Below, in pieces: positions 1 through 7,478 of a stretch of 64,000 bases of DNA. Made by a program: the position numbers and the translations under genes. The notes under the pieces were generated by a model. The model was given only the letters and a program-made list of their open reading frames with translations. It did not search any database and was not told the origin of the DNA. How positions within the stretch are numbered: the first letter of the stretch is position 1; each line of letters opens with the position of its first letter. The DNA is from CBDUQI01 sp965369325 (GTDB taxonomy: Bacteria > Pseudomonadota > Gammaproteobacteria > Steroidobacterales > JBCBZW01). Where the stretch lies: NCBI GenBank assembly GCA_965369325.1, contig CBDUQI010000005.1, forward strand, positions 3,381 to 67,380, written 5' to 3'.

Positions 1-1258
1 CAGGGGTTACTGACTGCCAGTCTTCGGTAAACGTCTTTATGCGCGCACCGCGGTGCGCGAACGCATACGGTGTCATTTGATCCGTGGCACCACAGGCAAC
101 ACACACCCGCGCTGAGGGGAAGTGCGGCGTGTCGCACTTGGTACAGCAACTGCCACGCATCTCATTGATATCATGGTGGCGCCGGGCATGCACAGACAAA
201 GCCGTCCGTTTATCGGCCTCCGCGCGTATACCCTGATCTGCTTCAAGCATCCGTGAGAACGCCGGCAACTTCAGATAGTCAGTAAGCATCTCGCCGTTGC
301 CGAGTTGCTCTGCAACACTCACTTCCGGTCGCGCCGCTTTCAGCGCCGAAGTGGTGCGAAAAAGTGCCACATCGCAACCCTGACCGAAACCGACAACAGC
401 GATAATCTGATCGGGCTCCGCGATCTCCAACGTCGCCGCCAGCTTGAGCAGCACCGCCCCGGCGCCCACCTCGCCAATTTCCATATGCAAGTCGCGCCCA
501 AGCACTGGTGGTGGCAGCTTCAGTGCTTGACACAGTTTCTGGGCGTGGTGGGTCGGAACATCGAGCACCACATGATGGAGCTGGGCCGTGGTCAAGCCGG
601 CGTCATCGAGTGCGCGATGTAACACATCAGGCACGATCTTCATCACACCCATATCGCGTATCCACCTGTCTTCCAACAAATAATCTTTGCCGTGGGCTGC
701 TGCACGAAACTGATGCACAAAATCACGATTAACCGAGTGACACCCCAGCAATTCAGCGGCACCATCACCGCGGCCAAGGATCACCGCGGCCGACGCATCG
801 CCATAGCGCAGTTCGGCAGCGCTCGCGGTACACGCTACGCGACGATCGGCACCTACAATCACCGCCCTGGCGGGCATATTGACTGACGCCAATCCGGCGG
901 ATGCCGCCAGCATGGCGGTGGTCGCCGCGCGTTGACTGCCGCCAACGTCCTGGGCCAGTACGGTGTTATCCAACCCCGCCGCAGCCGCCAGCAGGCCAAC
1001 GTTGGAGCGATCCGCAAAGGGCGCTGTGGTGGTCGCGAAACTGATTGACCCAACCGGCTGGTCAGAGATTGGCAATGCGCGCACCGCCTCGACGGCCATG
1101 GTAATCGCGTCTTCGTCCCAATTGGCAACCGACCGCTGCCCTTTAGCGTACTTGGCCGCCGGATTCAGCCAAACCGTTTGTGCGGCAATAGTCGCCCGCG
1201 CCATTCGAGACCTTGGCACATAACTACTCCACCCATGAATACCGACAGATTTACTCAC
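1..1258 (-). CDS. Thiolase-fold (HMG-CoA synthase-like) / OB-fold DUF35 fusion, 3' end cut by window
   Basis: An open frame runs on the minus strand from a GTG at 1258 (alternative GTG at 1267) off the left edge of the window, giving at least 419 residues. The N-terminal part resembles the HMG-CoA-synthase-like branch of the thiolase superfamily (residues about 5-330, with ANWDEDAITMAVEA near 45-58). The C-terminal part carries a four-Cys zinc ribbon (C372, C375, C386, C389) and the start of an OB-fold of the DUF35/ChsH2 type. An ATG at 1204 would cut into the conserved N-terminus, so the upstream GTG is preferred. At the place where the thiolase nucleophile Cys is expected the sequence reads DVGGSQRAATTA (104-115), with no Cys. 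In acyl-CoA catabolism DUF35 proteins partner thiolases and aldolases, so a role in side-chain acyl-CoA cleavage or condensation is inferred. It is the last gene of the 4910-to-1 unit. Confidence 0.75.
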   Translation of the reverse strand, partial: MSKSVGIHGWSSYVPRSRMARATIAAQTVWLNPAAKYAKGQRSVANWDEDAITMAVEAVRALPISDQPVGSISFATTTAPFADRSNVGLLAAAAGLDNTVLAQDVGGSQRAATTAMLAASAGLASVNMPARAVIVGADRRVACTASAAELRYGDASAAVILGRGDGAAELLGCHSVNRDFVHQFRAAAHGKDYLLEDRWIRDMGVMKIVPDVLHRALDDAGLTTAQLHHVVLDVPTHHAQKLCQALKLPPPVLGRDLHMEIGEVGAGAVLLKLAATLEIAEPDQIIAVVGFGQGCDVALFRTTSALKAARPEVSVAEQLGNGEMLTDYLKLPAFSRMLEADQGIRAEADKRTALSVHARRHHDINEMRGSCCTKCDTPHFPSARVCVACGATDQMTPYAFAHRGARIKTFTEDWQSVTP

Positions 1259-1324
1259 ATCGCCCACGATAGGTTTCTGTTACCCGAATATCGGCCCACT
1301 TTGCACCCACTCACAGCTCTGGCC

Positions 1325-2533
1325 CTAATCACGCACCAGGAAATCATCGAGCAGCGATTTGACCCGAACATCCGCCTCGATACGGTGCTCGCCAATACGC
1401 CTGTCCACCTCTTCATTCCAATAGTAAATGCGCCGCTCCTGATAAGACAACGTCACGCCTTGAAAACCCGCGGACTCCACGGAACGCTGGATATCCGGAG
1501 CAAATTGCAGATCCTCTTCAAGGATGCGATCCCAGTTTTCTATACGCATACCCCAACGCTCGTGCCCTTTTGATTCTTTCGGCCCAAACCAGTGGCTATC
1601 TACGATCATCGTGTTGTCACTGGTAGGCCAAAAGGTGAGAAACGGCGTTCCCGTAGACGATACCGGCGCCACCAAATTTGGAAAAAAATGGTAAGACGGA
1701 TTGTGCTCGCGTTGCACCTCGGTGGCCGTGCTGATTTGTGGCATGCCCTTGGCGCCAGGATCTTGCCAGGCAGGATCCCGTTGTGGTGTCACCATCAACA
1801 TGTTCCCCCCCGGATAGAGCTCAATATAAGTACCCAGATGGTTGAGAAAGCGATTGACCGTTTGTTTGTGGATGGAGGCCAGGTGATAGGACTCCATAAA
1901 GGCATCCAGAAGCACCTTAACGTTACAGGCCACTGTGTGAGTTGAGGAGTGTATGTGGCAAATATCGTCAATCGCGAGTGTCTTCCAATGCTCGGGGAAC
2001 GGCGCAATCGACTCCAGCAAAGGGCGCGCCTGCAGATCTTCGTTTACAAAAATCCAGTTACCAAATGTCTCGCAGCGCACCTGCTTGAGCTTGTAAGTAC
2101 TCATATCCAACCCCGGGAAATCCCGAGGGTCGCGAACCGCCTTTAACTGCCCCTGCAGATCATAAGTCCAGGCGTGATACGGGCAGACGAAGCGCTTGCG
2201 TTTACCGCATTGATCCTGAACCAGGGGCGCGCCACGATGCGCACAGGTGTTGTAAAACGCATTAAACTGATTCGCACCCACCCGAACGATCAGTATCGGT
2301 GCGCCTGCACGATCCCATAAACGATAGCTTCCGATCTCTGGGAGTTCGTCACCGTGCAGGGCATACAGCCACGATGCACCCCACATCGCTTGCTTTTCAA
2401 GAGCCAGGAAAGTCGGATCGCTATAGCGTTTTGCGGAGATCCTAGGTAACACTGGGAAGTTCTCGGGCGGACCTTCCCGATGCATCTCTTTAGCGATGCC
2501 GGCCAGAATCCGATCGTTGGTTTCCTTGTTCAT
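1325..2533 (-). CDS. Rieske non-heme iron oxygenase, alpha subunit (copy 1)
   Basis: A 402-residue ring-hydroxylating oxygenase alpha subunit. The Rieske [2Fe-2S] ligands are visible as C97-x-H99 and C117-x2-H120 (CAHRG and CPYHAW). The mononuclear iron site follows as N204, D210, E214, H217 and H222 (LLDAFMESYHLASIH). Such enzymes hydroxylate or O/N-demethylate aromatic and terpenoid or sterol substrates with electrons from a ferredoxin; a Rieske ferredoxin lies at 5060-5401. It sits in a same-strand run with two ABM-domain proteins, an acyl-CoA ligase and a thiolase-like fusion, which suggests co-transcription. No small beta subunit gene is present, so a homotrimeric enzyme is likely. The substrate cannot be deduced. 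Confidence 0.9.
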   Translation of the reverse strand: MNKETNDRILAGIAKEMHREGPPENFPVLPRISAKRYSDPTFLALEKQAMWGASWLYALHGDELPEIGSYRLWDRAGAPILIVRVGANQFNAFYNTCAHRGAPLVQDQCGKRKRFVCPYHAWTYDLQGQLKAVRDPRDFPGLDMSTYKLKQVRCETFGNWIFVNEDLQARPLLESIAPFPEHWKTLAIDDICHIHSSTHTVACNVKVLLDAFMESYHLASIHKQTVNRFLNHLGTYIELYPGGNMLMVTPQRDPAWQDPGAKGMPQISTATEVQREHNPSYHFFPNLVAPVSSTGTPFLTFWPTSDNTMIVDSHWFGPKESKGHERWGMRIENWDRILEEDLQFAPDIQRSVESAGFQGVTLSYQERRIYYWNEEVDRRIGEHRIEADVRVKSLLDDFLVRD

Positions 2534-2591
2534 GTTCCTCGGCTAACGACGGTTCAGCTCAATAAAAGCGGGGCCCGCTAACGCTGGCTGC

Positions 2592-2879
2592 CTAGCAGAC
2601 ATGCTCGTAGAAGGTTAGCTGCATTTCATCGGCAAGGCTTGCGAGAATCGGCGGCACCAGACGATCATGAAACTCGGTTTGCATGTGGTGATCGAAAGCC
2701 GCCTGGTCAGTAAAGCGTGCGTAGCATACATAACTTAACGGATCGTCGGTTTGGCGGATCAATTCATAGACGATGGCATCAGGCTCATTGTCATGGGTCA
2801 GCTGCGCCAGTTCTCGCTGGGCCTCTTCAAACTGCTTGACCATATCTTGTTTTACTTTTAGCAGTGCGATAAATACCAT
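2592..2879 (-). CDS. ABM-domain (antibiotic biosynthesis monooxygenase-like) small protein, copy 2
   Basis: A 95-residue protein with the ferredoxin-like alpha/beta barrel pattern of the ABM/YgiN family (MVFIALLKVKQDMVKQFEEA, then a YVCYARFTD strand and the helix DQAAFDHHMQTE). Members act as dimeric quinol monooxygenases or cofactor-free oxygenases, or as isomerase-like helpers. It is clearly paralogous to the protein at 4620-4910 (shared pattern EP-D--Y-------D---Y--Y--FTD-AA---H), and the two flank the acyl-CoA ligase gene. The enzymatic role is unknown. The context suggests an oxygenated CoA-linked or quinone-like intermediate. Confidence 0.8.
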   Translation of the reverse strand: MVFIALLKVKQDMVKQFEEAQRELAQLTHDNEPDAIVYELIRQTDDPLSYVCYARFTDQAAFDHHMQTEFHDRLVPPILASLADEMQLTFYEHVC

Positions 2880-2950
2880 GAAACCACCTCACCTTTGTCG
2901 ATCAGTAACTGCGGAAAAAACCCGCGGTGCGCATAATGACAATCTGCAGC

Positions 2951-4606
2951 CTAGCCCAATCCGAGTTCGACGATCAGATCCTCAGCCAACTTGAATTTCT
3001 GAATTTTTGTGGAAGACATCGGCCAAGAGTCGACAAAGCGCACATAGCGCGGCACCTTGAATTTGGCCATACAATCACGGCAATGTGCGATCAACGCGTC
3101 CTCATCGCCCGCAAATTCCGCATCTCGTTCAACAAACGCGGCGGGCACTTCCTGGTATCGCACATCCGGCACACCTACAACTTGCGCGAGGCGAACGCCG
3201 GGCACCTGTTGCAAACAGGCCTCAATCTCCGCCGCCGCGACATTTTCGCCCCCAACTTTTAGCATATCCTTCAGGCGACCGTGAAACATCAGCTGCCCCA
3301 CCTCGTCCACGGAACATATGTCGCCGGAATGGAACCAGCCATCTTCATCCAGCGCTTCAGCGGTTTTCTCGGGTGACTTGTAGTACCGATCAAACGTACT
3401 GTAACCGCGAACTAGGCATTCGCCGCGCTCACCCGCGGTCACCTCAGCACCAGAGTCAGGGGATACAATTTTAACTTCCAGACCGGGGAGCGGCTCACCC
3501 AAGCGAGTGAACCGTTGCTCACGGGTATCATCCGGGCGCCCGGTGGTGACGGTGCCGGCCGTTTCTGTCATCCCAAATGTGCCCACGTAACAAATATTGG
3601 GCATCGCGCCTTCCATCGACTGAGCGACCTGGTCCGGTTGCACTGCAAAATTCGCGTTCATCAATCGTATTGCACTGAGATCTGTGTCGGCAAAATCAGG
3701 GTGTTGTACCAGATCTCCCATAATGGTCCAGAAACAAGGATAGGTGAGCGTCACTTTCTCGGTTTCTAGCATTTTCAACGCTTCGCCAGGTTCAAAATGC
3801 TCGGCTGTCACATAGGTTCCGCATTGATCGAATATGGAGACCAATGGCAGTACGGCAGCGATATGAAACATCGGCAACGGCGACCAGAAAGAATCGTTGG
3901 GTCCCACCTGATAGCGGCGCCCAAGCGCGATACTGCTGCGTACCATTGACTCGTGAGAAATCATGCAGCCTTTCGGATTAGCCGTGGTACCCGAGGTATA
4001 GAGAATCAGCGCGATGGAGCCAAGCCTTGTTTGTAGTCGACGCACGTGCACCTGGTCTTCGTCAATCGTGTCGCCCTGAGCCAAAAACGCCCCTCGATTG
4101 ACCAGGCCCGATACATCCGCTCCGGACAACGACACGACACAACGTAACAATGGCGTGTCGGGCAGTTGCAGCGGCTTGGAGGACTCCGCCCCATCCAACC
4201 CCGGCAGGGCGGTTTTTAGTCGGTCAACAAAATCCACTGCCTCAATGAATTTGTTAGATGTAATAACGGCTTTCAGGTCTGCGTTCTCGACCACATACGC
4301 GATTTCTCGCGGATGAAAACGTGCGTTGATCGGAACCACCACCGCACCCAGCAGGCTGATGCCAAACATGGCGTCAAGAAATTCAGCGCAAGTGGGCAAC
4401 AACAGACCCACATGATCGCCCTTGCCAAGGCCTTGCGCGCGCAAACTCCTGGCCACACGTATGGCGCGCGCCGCCAGTTCAGCGTAGGTAATGCGTTGTT
4501 CCGGGAAAATGACGGCTGTGTGCTCGGGCGCGGCGTCCGCCGCCGTTAGCAACAGGTCCCCTAACGTGGTGGCTCTGACTCGGCTGGACTTCAGATCATC
4601 GCTCAT
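2951..4606 (-). CDS. AMP-dependent acyl-CoA synthetase/ligase
   Basis: A 551-residue member of the ANL adenylating superfamily. The P-loop-like motif ILYTSGTTANPKG, the FGMTETAGT motif and the C-terminal hinge GDICSVDEVGQLMFHGRLKD followed by KVGGENV are all present. It would activate a carboxylic acid with ATP and CoA. The open frame extends upstream to 4660 but that would overlap the ABM gene. The ATG at 4606 gives a normal N-terminus (MSDDLKSSRVRATTLGDLLL) and a 13-base gap to the upstream gene. Its place between two ABM paralogues and beside a Rieske oxygenase points to CoA activation of a catabolic intermediate. The exact acid is unknown. Confidence 0.9.
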   Translation of the reverse strand: MSDDLKSSRVRATTLGDLLLTAADAAPEHTAVIFPEQRITYAELAARAIRVARSLRAQGLGKGDHVGLLLPTCAEFLDAMFGISLLGAVVVPINARFHPREIAYVVENADLKAVITSNKFIEAVDFVDRLKTALPGLDGAESSKPLQLPDTPLLRCVVSLSGADVSGLVNRGAFLAQGDTIDEDQVHVRRLQTRLGSIALILYTSGTTANPKGCMISHESMVRSSIALGRRYQVGPNDSFWSPLPMFHIAAVLPLVSIFDQCGTYVTAEHFEPGEALKMLETEKVTLTYPCFWTIMGDLVQHPDFADTDLSAIRLMNANFAVQPDQVAQSMEGAMPNICYVGTFGMTETAGTVTTGRPDDTREQRFTRLGEPLPGLEVKIVSPDSGAEVTAGERGECLVRGYSTFDRYYKSPEKTAEALDEDGWFHSGDICSVDEVGQLMFHGRLKDMLKVGGENVAAAEIEACLQQVPGVRLAQVVGVPDVRYQEVPAAFVERDAEFAGDEDALIAHCRDCMAKFKVPRYVRFVDSWPMSSTKIQKFKLAEDLIVELGLG

Positions 4607-4619
4607 GGCTTTACGCGGG

Positions 4620-4910
4620 TCACTCAATGGTATCCAGGTACTCTCGCACGTACGGCCCATCCAGGCATTCGATCATGGGTGGCGCATATTGCTTGAAATG
4701 CGGCGTGTTCAAGTGCCGCTCTTCGGCCGCCTCATCAGTGAACGACTCGTATACGGCATACCCCATCTGCGTGTCGCGCAGTTTATAGAATTGATACTGA
4801 AGCGTATCCGGTTCCAAGGCACGTACCGCTTCGGTCAGCTTGTGCACAAGCTCAATATACTCCGCTTCCTTTTCAGGCTTTACAGTCATACGCGATAAAA
4901 AGGTAATCAC
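4620..4910 (-). CDS. ABM-domain small protein, copy 1
   Basis: A 96-residue ABM/YgiN-like protein (MITFLSRMTVKPEKEAEYIE, then AVYESFTDEAAEERHLNTPH), paralogous to the protein at 2592-2879. It begins with GTG at 4910, preceded by GGAG six bases upstream. It is the first gene of the minus-strand run that continues to the window edge, and its promoter region holds the 20-bp palindrome at 4968-4987. Family members are small dimeric monooxygenases or related catalysts; the substrate is unknown. Confidence 0.8.
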   Translation of the reverse strand: MITFLSRMTVKPEKEAEYIELVHKLTEAVRALEPDTLQYQFYKLRDTQMGYAVYESFTDEAAEERHLNTPHFKQYAPPMIECLDGPYVREYLDTIE

Positions 4911-4967
4911 TACTCGCTCCCGAGATCTTTAAGGCTCCATCAGGATGGTATCATCGACTCACCAAAC

Positions 4968-4987
4968 AAAACAGTCATGACTGTTTT
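4968..4987. promoter_or_regulatory. Perfect 20-bp palindrome, probable repressor operator (site 1)
   Basis: AAAACAGTCATGACTGTTTT is a perfect 20-bp inverted repeat. It sits in the divergent gap between the ABM gene (start 4910, minus) and the Rieske ferredoxin (start 5060, plus), where one bound regulator could control both. The half-site AAACARTCA recurs at 6410-6429 and 12111-12127. Length and symmetry fit a TetR-type operator. The regulator itself is inferred. Confidence 0.7.
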
Positions 4988-5059
4988 TTTATGTTGCAAA
5001 ATAATCCCTCTGTGATCTAGAGTGAGGGCCACCCAAACCATCCGGACCTGCGGCCATTC

Positions 5060-5401
5060 ATGCCCTCACCCATTTTCAAAACTATCGCCAATATCGCTGA
5101 TGTACCGGACAAGCGCCCACTGTGCGTTGCCCTAGACGGAGTGTCCATTGCCATTTGCAAAGTAAAAGAATCCGTCTTCGCCGTGTCTAACCAATGCACT
5201 CATGCACAGGCTACGTTTGAGGAGGGGCGTATTCGCGGCTACCGGCTTGTGTGCCCCTTACACGGCGCGATGTTTGACCTGCGCTCCGGCGAACCTAATG
5301 GCACGTTAGCGAAACAACCATTAAAGACGTTTCCGATACGCGTTGATCCTGATGGCTCAATCGAAATAGACACGAGCAATCTGTCGGGCAACGCTCAATG
5401 A
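5060..5401 (+). CDS. Rieske-type [2Fe-2S] ferredoxin
   Basis: A 113-residue single-domain Rieske ferredoxin. The cluster ligands are C46-x-H48 (CTHAQ) and C65-x2-H68 (CPLHG). It resembles BphF/NirD-type ferredoxins that pass electrons from a reductase to the oxygenase component. It is transcribed divergently from the oxygenase-containing run through the shared palindrome at 4968-4987, so it is the likely electron donor for one or both alpha subunits here. No ferredoxin reductase gene lies in the window, so that component must be encoded elsewhere. Its 3' end faces the GST-like gene with a 14-base gap. Confidence 0.9.
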   Translation: MPSPIFKTIANIADVPDKRPLCVALDGVSIAICKVKESVFAVSNQCTHAQATFEEGRIRGYRLVCPLHGAMFDLRSGEPNGTLAKQPLKTFPIRVDPDGSIEIDTSNLSGNAQ

Positions 5402-5415
5402 CACCGCTGATGTGC

Positions 5416-6330
5416 TCAATCGAGTTTGTGTATTTGGTATCCGGATCTGGGAAAGTGCGTATTCACCAATCCCACCTGCGGGTGCGCACGCCGCAAGGTA
5501 ATCTGACGATGATTCAGTCCGAGCAGCTCGCCTGCCACATCCACTGCCCCATAGTCGGTCGGAACCACACACACCTGATCACCGGATTTAAGCGCCTCGG
5601 GGTTGCTCATCACCTCTAAAGCCGGCTGCGGCGAACTGTTGAGCGCAACCTTTAGCGCCTGCTCGGCGGAAATCTCCCGCTTATGACCATGACCAATCTG
5701 CTCCATGCGCTCACTCCAACGTAGCGTCTTCGTGAAAGGCCTCAGGTGCTCGTCTATTGCGGGCACATTGGCTCGCGCCATCCACAATGGGAAGTATCCA
5801 AAAATGTCGATTGCATTCGGTTGTGCGCCCGTCATAAACGCTCGCCCATCATCAAACTGCCACTCCAACAGTTCCATTTGCGCCAGAAACTGCCCCAGCA
5901 TGTGCGCACTTAGTGTTTGCAGTTTGGAAAAATCCATAAAATTAAAAAACGCCGAGCGATCTTTTATCACCTCATCAGGCACATGCGGATTAAGCGCCAT
6001 GGACAACGCCGCCCCAGGCTCAAAAAAAGTCTGATCGGACCAACGCGACAGCGCCAGGCCAAGCCCGGCCGAACCTGCAGGAAACAACGCGCGCTCACCT
6101 GTCGCTCGATCCAGAACTCGCAAAATAAGTGAAGTGTCACAATAGATGTCAGCGCCTATTTGCAGCACCGGGGTCTTGCGATAGCCGCCGGTCAGCGGCA
6201 TTAGCAACGGTTTCGGCATAATCATCGGAATCTCAACCGAGCACCATTCAAGTGATTTCACGCCCATGGCAAGGCGCGCTTTCTCTGCGAATGGCGAGCT
6301 GTCAAAATGATGTAGGATCAACTTCCGCAC
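5416..6330 (-). CDS. Glutathione S-transferase-like protein
   Basis: About 304 residues from the GTG at 6330 (RKLILHHFDSSPFAEKAR), a typical GST/thioredoxin-fold beginning. A TTG at 6366 would add 12 residues but lacks a clear ribosome site. The N-terminal thioredoxin-like domain (about 1-80) includes the cis-Pro and ligand region GGYRKTPVLQIG and DTSLILRVLD, followed by an all-helical C-terminal domain. The protein is longer than a standard 200-220-residue GST, with extra C-terminal sequence after about residue 220. In degradation clusters such proteins conjugate, isomerise or reductively dehalogenate intermediates; the function here is unassigned. It is divergent from the SDR gene at 6562, with two palindromic sites between them. 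Confidence 0.75.
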   Translation of the reverse strand: MRKLILHHFDSSPFAEKARLAMGVKSLEWCSVEIPMIMPKPLLMPLTGGYRKTPVLQIGADIYCDTSLILRVLDRATGERALFPAGSAGLGLALSRWSDQTFFEPGAALSMALNPHVPDEVIKDRSAFFNFMDFSKLQTLSAHMLGQFLAQMELLEWQFDDGRAFMTGAQPNAIDIFGYFPLWMARANVPAIDEHLRPFTKTLRWSERMEQIGHGHKREISAEQALKVALNSSPQPALEVMSNPEALKSGDQVCVVPTDYGAVDVAGELLGLNHRQITLRRAHPQVGLVNTHFPRSGYQIHKLD

Positions 6331-6393
6331 GTCTGTCGAGCACCTCTGCAGATCGATTATATCCAAAAATACAGTAACTTAAGCCAGCGGCAC

Positions 6394-6405
6394 GTTGAAT
6401 TCAAC
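6394..6405. promoter_or_regulatory. 12-bp palindrome GTTGAATTCAAC
   Basis: A perfect 12-bp inverted repeat lies 4 bases left of the larger palindrome at 6410-6429, in the divergent gap between the GST-like and SDR genes. It could be a second operator or part of the GST-like gene's promoter. A 12-bp palindrome can occur by chance, so support is modest. Confidence 0.35.
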
Positions 6406-6409
6406 AAAT

Positions 6410-6429
6410 TAAACAGTCTTGATTGTTTA
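6410..6429. promoter_or_regulatory. Imperfect palindrome, probable operator (site 2), over the SDR promoter
   Basis: TAAACAGTCTTGATTGTTTA is a near-perfect inverted repeat that shares the AAACARTCA half-site with the sites at 4968-4987 and 12111-12127. A TATACT -10-like hexamer at 6449-6454 would place its -35 region inside this site, so a bound protein would block RNA polymerase. It lies between the GST-like gene (minus) and the SDR gene at 6562 (plus). Confidence 0.65.
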
Positions 6430-6561
6430 TTTTTTGAAGTGCCGCTCCTATACTTTGAGAACATACACCAGTTCAGTTGGGGACACCCGCTGGATCGACG
6501 CCGTTGGCGCTTGCCGGCGCCGCTAGTTCGGCAATGCATCCTGGGCCTTGGAACACCATCT

Positions 6562-7452
6562 ATGAGCAAACCATCCTCAAGCCAGGAAACTGCAACGTCT
6601 CAAACTCATTGGGGGTTCAGCGATGAGGAGCTTGCGAACTACCCCCTGGTGTACCGTGAGGATCTGTTCGCCAACCAAACGGTTGTCGTGTCGGGTGGTG
6701 GGTCCGGCATTGGCAAAGCCATTGCGTTTCTGTTCGCCCGCCTCGGCGCCAACGTGGCTATTTGTGGCCGCACCGCGAGCAAGCTCGAACATACTCAGAC
6801 CGCGATAAAAAGGCATGTAGGTTCGGCCATCCACACGATGGAGATGAACATTCGCCAACCCGATCTGGTAGACACTTTTCTGGATCAGGTGTGCGAGCGT
6901 TTCGGCGGGATTGATTTTCTGATCAACAATGCCGGCGGGCAGTTTCCTCAACCGGCGATCGATTTTTCGGCCAACGGCTGGAACGCCGTCATCGACACCA
7001 ATTTGAACGGCACCTGGTACATGATGCAGAACGCGGCCAAACGCTGGCGCGATGAGAAGCGCGGTGGCAGCATCGTGAACGTTGTCGCCAATGTTCAGCG
7101 CGGCATGCCTCAGGTGGCACACACTTGTGCTGCCCGCGCTGGCGTCATATACCTGAGCAAATCAGTGTCCACGGAATGGGCGCCGCTTGGCATTCGTGTC
7201 AACTGCGTCTCGCCTGGCGCTATCGAAAGCGAAGGCTTTCATGTGTATCACCCCGACGTCGCAGAGCGCTTCAAAGACAGCAATCCGATGCGAACGCTGG
7301 GCGACGTGTATGACATTGCCCAGTCGATCGCCTACATTTGCGCACCCAGTGGCAAATTCATCACTGGTGAGGTTATTACCGTCGATGGTGGCAACAATCA
7401 ATGGGGCGACACTTGGCCCGGTGGCGTCCCGGAACACTTCAAGGTGACCTAG
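6562..7452 (+). CDS. SDR oxidoreductase, dienoyl-CoA-reductase-like, lacking the usual Tyr
   Basis: A 296-residue short-chain dehydrogenase/reductase. The nucleotide motif is VVVSGGGSGIGKAIA and the NNAGG motif follows. The expected YxxxK active site is replaced by HTCAARAG before VIYLSKS, as in peroxisomal 2,4-dienoyl-CoA reductase-like SDRs that do not use the classical Tyr. The ATG at 6562 (MSKPSSSQET) is chosen because the upstream in-frame stretch from 6439 overlaps the promoter. It precedes the second Rieske alpha subunit by 26 bases and is probably co-transcribed with it. A role in reducing an unsaturated acyl-CoA or enone intermediate is inferred. Confidence 0.85.
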   Translation: MSKPSSSQETATSQTHWGFSDEELANYPLVYREDLFANQTVVVSGGGSGIGKAIAFLFARLGANVAICGRTASKLEHTQTAIKRHVGSAIHTMEMNIRQPDLVDTFLDQVCERFGGIDFLINNAGGQFPQPAIDFSANGWNAVIDTNLNGTWYMMQNAAKRWRDEKRGGSIVNVVANVQRGMPQVAHTCAARAGVIYLSKSVSTEWAPLGIRVNCVSPGAIESEGFHVYHPDVAERFKDSNPMRTLGDVYDIAQSIAYICAPSGKFITGEVITVDGGNNQWGDTWPGGVPEHFKVT

Positions 7453-7478
7453 CAGTCCCTACAACCCCGGAGATTTTC

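Noticed and set aside
305..1223. Several overlapping open frames on the plus strand and the minus frame 859-1128
   Set aside because: They are shadows of the long minus-strand thiolase-fold/DUF35 frame, which shows family motifs and a zinc ribbon.
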